Shown here piece by piece: positions 60,201 to 64,000 of a DNA stretch of 64,000 nt (positions within the stretch are counted from its first letter, which is position 1; the number at the start of each line of letters is the position of its first letter). The notes under the pieces were generated by a model. The model was not told where the DNA came from and searched no databases. It saw nothing but the letters and a program-made list of their open reading frames with translations. This DNA is from Euglena gracilis (lineage: Eukaryota > Euglenida > Euglenophyceae > Euglenales): contig CP154956.1 in assembly GCA_039621445.1 (NCBI GenBank), positions 76,876,474 to 76,940,473 on the forward strand, given 5' to 3'. A program made the translations under genes and the position numbers.

Positions 60201-62958
60201 TGGCCAATTCGGGGGGGGGGGTTACTCATTTCAAGGTAAAATGCCTTATAACGGACCACAAACGCTGGGCCCAAAATGTCCAGTTGGGGGGGGGCAGGGG
60301 TGCCCCCCCCAATTGCCCCCCCAATTGACCAAAAGGGGGGTTCAGGCCGTCTGGAGGGCGGCAAAATAGAGGGAGGTGTTGGCAGATGGGTGGCTATTTG
60401 GTTTTGAGGTGGGTGGTAGGAGGGGGGGGGTGTCCGGCAGGTTCCAAAAATAGTGCGCTGTGCACCAGAAAATGAGCAAAGTATGCCCCTTTCCCTCAGT
60501 TTTGAGCATATTGCCCATGTTTTGATGTTTTGGTGTTTTCCACAAAAAAAAGTGTTCAAGAGTTTTCAAAAAATGAGCATTTTGGGATTTTTTTTTCAAC
60601 GAAGAATCAGGGATTTTTGACCAATTGTGGCCAGGCATCCGGGCCTTTGTCGGTCCACAAATCCGGGGCCTTTCCCGTCCCCTTCAGTTCCGAAGTGGGG
60701 GGGGGGTCTGACCCCTCCTCCGTGTTGGGAGGGGTGGTCCCGACCAAGCACCTCTGATGATGCAGAGCGATGCTGGGCGATGCTGGATTTTTGTAGACCA
60801 GAGGTGGGGTTCTGATGCTGGGTGATGCTGGGTGATGCTGGCATTTTTTTTGTATATTTTGAATAATTAAACCCATTTTTAGGACAATTTCCCCACAAGT
60901 CTCCAATGCAGTGGTTGCAGATGCTGGACAAGATGCAGATGCTGGACAAGATGCAGACACTGGAAAGATGCTGATGCTGGACAAGATGCAGTGGTTGCAG
61001 ATGCTGGACAAGATGCAGATGCTGGACAAGGTGCAGTGGTTGTAGATGCTGGATAAGATGCAAATGCTGGACAGGATCCAGTGGCTGCAGATACTGGACA
61101 AGCTGCAGATACCAAACAAGATGCAGTGGGCGCAGATACTGGACAAGATGCAGACACTGGAAAAGATGCAGATGCCAGACAAGATGTAGATGCTGGACAA
61201 GTTGCAGATGCTGGACAAGATGCAGTGGATGCAGGTACTGGACAAGACGCACACACTGGACAAGACCCAGTGGTTGAAGATATTGGACAAGATGCAATGG
61301 ATGCAGGTATTGGACTAGATGTAGACACTGGACAAGGTGCAGATGCCACACAAGGTGCAAATACTGGACAAGATGTTGATATTTGACAAGATGCAGACAC
61401 TGGACAAGATGCAGATGTTGGACAAGATGCATTTTCTGCAGATATTGAGTTAGTGCGGTGGATGCAGATACCGGATTGGCCAAATAAATCAGGAGAGCTT
61501 GCGGCCAAAGGTGAGTGAAGTTGGGCAAAGAGGCAATGGTGGGCAAAAGTGGCCAAAAGTGGCCAAGGATGGCCAAAGTTGTACAAGTGGGTAAAAAGTG
61601 GACAAAAGCGGATGAAGTGGTTGCAGATGCTGTTTTGGATGCTCCGGACGCAGGTGTCTGAGTGGATGCAGGTACAGGAGGTGCACCTCTAAGGGCTTCA
61701 AAGGCGATGCTGGGCGATGCTGGGCCCTTGGGCCCAAGGGCATGGCTGACCAGAGGTGCTTGGTCCCGTCCAGGCTGTTGCTTGAGGACCCTGGGGGGGG
61801 GGGGTCCAACCAGGCTCTAGCCACCTCCACAACACAGACAAAAAGGGCCAGAGGCAAAAAAAACAGCACCAGGCCAGAAGAAGGGATAAAAGGCACCAAA
61901 CAAACAGCCACAATGCACACAGGGGGGAGTCCACTGGCAAGCCATTTTGCTAGACACTGGAAAATGGACTAGCTGGACCCCCTCCCCAGAGGATGGCGAA
62001 GGCCGCCTGGTTGGGCCCCAGGGTGGCGAGGCTCGGGTGGAATTTGTGCGGGGGGGGGAGGGCAGGACAGCCGGTGGCAAACCAAGCAGGGGGGGGGGGG
62101 GGGGCTGCGGGGATGGTTGGCTGAAGCACGGATGAGAGCGCGGTGTGTTGCCCTCTGCCCGAAAGCCGTCAGAATGAAATTGGAGGTGCGGGAGGGCAGG
62201 GGTGGACGTGCACGTTGGAATGCATATGAAACCCATAGCGCTGCACACAACCACACAAAGAAACCCCTCCAGGCCTTTTCGGGTGTAGAAAGTTTGCAAA
62301 AAAAAAGGTCCAAAACGCTCATATGCGCATTTTTTTGCCCTCGTGCATATGTGTGCGTTTTTTTCCCAATATATGCATGTTAGGATGTTAACATTTTTTT
62401 TGCAATTCTTTGAAGTGTCTTTCACTGCAAACACACATGTGAGTCTTTCCAAATAAAAGACACCCCCCCAGGGGGGGTGTCTGGGGTCCCCCTGACTGAA
62501 AATTTTTTCCTCCGGCACTGCGTGCCGAGGTGGAAATGAGGTTTTTAATGCATTCTTTGGCTGATTTTGTTCCAAAAAAAAGTCCCAAAAGTGGCCAAAA
62601 ATGGGCATTTTGGGTGAGTTTTGGGGTCCTAAAAATTTTGGCGCTTCGCGCCGGTCACTGGAAGAAGCATTTCCACCAGCAAGCCTGGCTAGCAGACCCC
62701 TCCCATGTATCACCCCTTCACAAACATCCCTACCCCCCCCCCTTCCCATACAACCCTGGCCAGCACCTTCCTTTTTCAACTGGGGGCTCGGCTGAACCCC
62801 CCCCCCCCCGGGTCATTGAGAATCCCTTGCCCCCCCAATTGTCCCAATTGCTTTGTCGTTAAAGTTCTATTTCTTCTCAGCTCTCAATGGAGTTGGACAT
62901 GTTGAATGTACTCCAGTTCCGTTTCAACGCCCCCACGGCACTGGACAGACTGGATTCT
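56992..62958 (+). CDS. A/B-type (mitotic-like) cyclin, partial, multi-exon
   Basis: Cyclins bind and activate cyclin-dependent kinases in the cell cycle. Exons: about 56992-57207, about 57925-58059, 59631-59757 and 62881-62958. They give YADDILRVLLGLELQFAPNA (start of the cyclin box), MRAFLLAFEVCRQFQLAHET, FALTVNTVDRYLSVR, LVGITACCISAKFHEEDPP, FLSISADTYTRREM and LSMELDMLNVLQFRFNAPTA (start of the cyclin C-domain). Joins 2-3 (CTTTG|GTATGC...TTCAAAG|CCTG) and 3-4 (GAAATG|GTATGT...TTCTCAG|CTCTC) are in phase. Oddities: the normally invariant RAILVDWL reads RAFLLAFEV, losing the conserved Asp-Trp, and no AG is seen at the start of exon 2. The 3' exons are missing from the window or unrecognised. 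Confidence 0.83.
57480..57752. mobile_element. Degenerate CAGGGTT-type element in a cyclin intron
   Basis: GGGGTTCGATATATATTTCG, AAATTTTTTGACCCCCCC then AAAACGGCC, and ATACAGTATGTGGGGTTTGA follow the same order as 9726-10123 (TTCGATATAAGG, AAATTTTTGACCCCCC, CCTTATATCAAACCC). The terminal CAGGG is lost and no target duplication is visible, so this is an old copy. Confidence 0.5.
57925..58059 (+). CDS. Cyclin exon: helices 1-2 of the cyclin box
   Basis: RAFLLAFEVCRQFQLAHETF then ALTVNTVDRYLSVRCVERDR. ETFALTVNTVDRYLS is the highly conserved ETLxLTVNYIDRFLS block. Donor CTTTG|GTATGC. The start is uncertain: no AG lies between the stop codon near 57868 and the Met-Arg. Confidence 0.83.
58960..59100. 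repeat. GGCGTC/GACGCC fold-back repeat in a cyclin intron
   Basis: CGGGTTCACGCCTGAAGGCG, GACGCCGGTTCGGGCGTGAA and inverses, as in repeat A. Sub-units with GAGCTTTCAATCAAGGGG follow at 59290-59450. Confidence 0.7.
59631..59757 (+). CDS. Cyclin exon: helices 3-5 of the cyclin box
   Basis: Acceptor TTCAAAG|CCTGCT, donor GAAATG|GTATGT. QLVGITACCISAKFHEEDPP then TTQQFLSISADTYTRREM matches LVGxxxMxIASKYEEIxPPxVxxFxxIxDxxYTxxEM. The Lys of SAKFHEE corresponds to the CDK-contact Lys, and the Glu is also kept. Confidence 0.9.
60905..61440. repeat. 18-bp minisatellite GATGCTGGACAAGATGCA in a cyclin intron
   Basis: About 25 imperfect units of an 18-base period with variants (ACTGGACAAGATGCAGAC, GTTGCAGATGCTGGACAA). 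Because 18 is a multiple of 3, one plus-strand frame stays open over 61081-61386 with a DAGQDA hexapeptide repeat, and minus-strand frames are open too. Its place between in-phase cyclin exons argues that this is intronic, not a protein. Confidence 0.85.
62440..62680. repeat. MITE-like repeat with GGCGCTTCGCGCC hairpin, in a cyclin intron
   Basis: CACCCCCCCAGGGGGGGTGTC inverted block (abbreviated), CCGGCACTGCGTGCCGAGG and, 120 bases on, TTGGCGCTTCGCGCCGG. Ends not defined. Confidence 0.45.
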
Positions 62959-62959
62959 G

Positions 62960-63870
62960 TTTTGTCTCTGTGTTCTTTTTTTTTATTCCGAGGAAGAAGG
63001 TGGTTTTTGGGGGGGGTTTGGAGCCAACCCCAAGTTTGCTTTTTGATCTGGTCCAAATTTTTCCAGGAATGCCTGAAAATCAATGATTGAAAATATGTGA
63101 AATTGCTTTGGTGATCGCCATTCGCCATCCAAACCATCCCTGACATTTTGGCTCATGGTCTTTCTTGGTTTTCTTTGGCAGAAGAGACAGTCATTTCCAT
63201 TTCAGAAGGTCATAACCCCCCCACAAATTTGAAAACCCGGTCTTTGAAATTCCACCCAAACATAACCCCCTCCGGGAAATGCTGACAGACGCCTGTGCAC
63301 GGCTCGAGATAGAAGCAATCCCAATGGTTACATCATTTTGCGACAGTTTTAGTTCATGATTTTGACATTTTTGTCCAAAAAAGCTGGGATTCTGCCAGAA
63401 AATGTTGAAATTTGGGCAAAATTGGGGCTAAGTTGTATTTTTGCTTTTGATTGCTGAATTTTGATTTCCCGCCCAAGTACACCCCCCCCCCCAAATTAAA
63501 ACCCCCCCTCAGTATACAGTGGAAGCCAATTCCAAGCAATTTGGGTCATTGAAATCAACATTCCTAACGGCGATGATCAACAAGCCTTGCACCCAAGTCC
63601 GAAGTCTGCATCTGAAACACAATCTGTCCCAGAATCTGTGCCTTGGACATGAACTCTGTCAAAGATACTCCCTTAAAAGAAAGCGCAACTCCCCCCAAAT
63701 AAAACCGCTTGTGGTGGCATCAAAGGAAAATTTTATTTGAATCATTGGCCATCAAAAAAAGCAGCCTACGAGAATGTCAAGTCAAAACTGACGAAAGTCA
63801 CAGGTTTGTTTGATGTCAGTTTTCTGTGATTTCTGTCATTTGGGAGGGGTGACTGCAAGGAAGGTATGTA
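62960..63870. other. No exon identified after the cyclin C-domain start
   Basis: The cyclin protein should continue for about 80-100 residues. I see no matching segment here. C runs at 63481-63508 (CACCCCCCCCCCCAAATTAA type) resemble the AACCCCC element ends. Confidence 0.35.
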
Positions 63871-63879
63871 TGGCACTCA

Positions 63880-64000
63880 GTCGCTTGCGGTCCCCCCACG
63901 CCCACGGTTGCATGTTCCCGGAAGCCCAGTTTGGCAGCGACGTTCTTGGGCCTCTTCCACCACAGCCATCCCGTCCCCGCCGAAGTGCTCTGCACCGCCC
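63880..64000 (-). CDS. Possible exon of an unknown gene at the right edge
   Basis: A GC-rich block, like the other real exons. One minus-strand frame is open to the edge and reads WLWWKRPKNVAAKLGFREHA then TVGVGGPQ. There is no recognised family. A plus-strand frame is also open, so strand is uncertain. Confidence 0.2.

Noticed and set aside
61081-61386. Protein of DAGQDA repeats
   Set aside because: It is an 18-bp minisatellite between two in-phase cyclin exons; the open frame follows from the period.
60596-61586. Long Cys/Ser/Leu-rich minus-strand frames at 60.6-61.6 kb
   Set aside because: These are antisense readings of the 18-bp minisatellite.

Overview
The window reads as nuclear DNA of an intron-rich unicellular eukaryote, most likely a green alga or another protist with green-lineage DNA glycosylases. 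The reasons are split genes with mostly canonical GT-AG introns, a DEMETER-type 5-methylcytosine DNA glycosylase (HhH-GPD, [4Fe-4S] and RRM_DME domains), an SBDS ribosome-maturation gene and an A/B-type cyclin. Most of the rest is non-coding DNA full of G or C runs of 7-17 bases and inverted-repeat elements. Species cannot be fixed from the sequence.

Layout. (1) 2.33-8.51 kb, minus strand: an SBDS homologue with at least 14 exons. The ~270-residue SBDS part is followed, in phase, by a ~270-residue charged Lys/Glu/Arg extension. (2) 9.51-23.69 kb, minus strand, same direction: a DEMETER-like glycosylase in at least 12 exons, 5' end not fixed. (3) 24-28.5 kb: a few possible exons and a phase-consistent four-exon plus-strand g of unknown function (27.23-27.95 kb) that lies between inverted repeats. 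(4) 28.6-55.7 kb: a repeat region of MITE-like elements, several nested, with LINE reverse-transcriptase relics (35.5-39.6 and 46.1-46.9 kb), a possible hAT-transposase relic (43.7-44.2 kb), and inverted telomere-like arrays (49.0-51.5 kb). (5) 57.0-62.96 kb, plus strand: an A/B-type cyclin with at least four exons, running toward the right edge.

Main result. A family of short elements ends in CAGGG...CCCTG and is flanked by 8-bp target duplications (perfect at 28.6 kb). Two copies sit inside what look like ancestral exons of the glycosylase. There the element or its duplication supplies the GT and AG splice sites, and splicing keeps the glycosylase frame. This is how introners (DNA-transposon-derived introns) behave. 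Other families have TA, 7-8 bp or 8 bp duplications, and many unrelated repeats share a small GGCGC/GCGCC hairpin core. All exon joins were read by eye and need transcript support.
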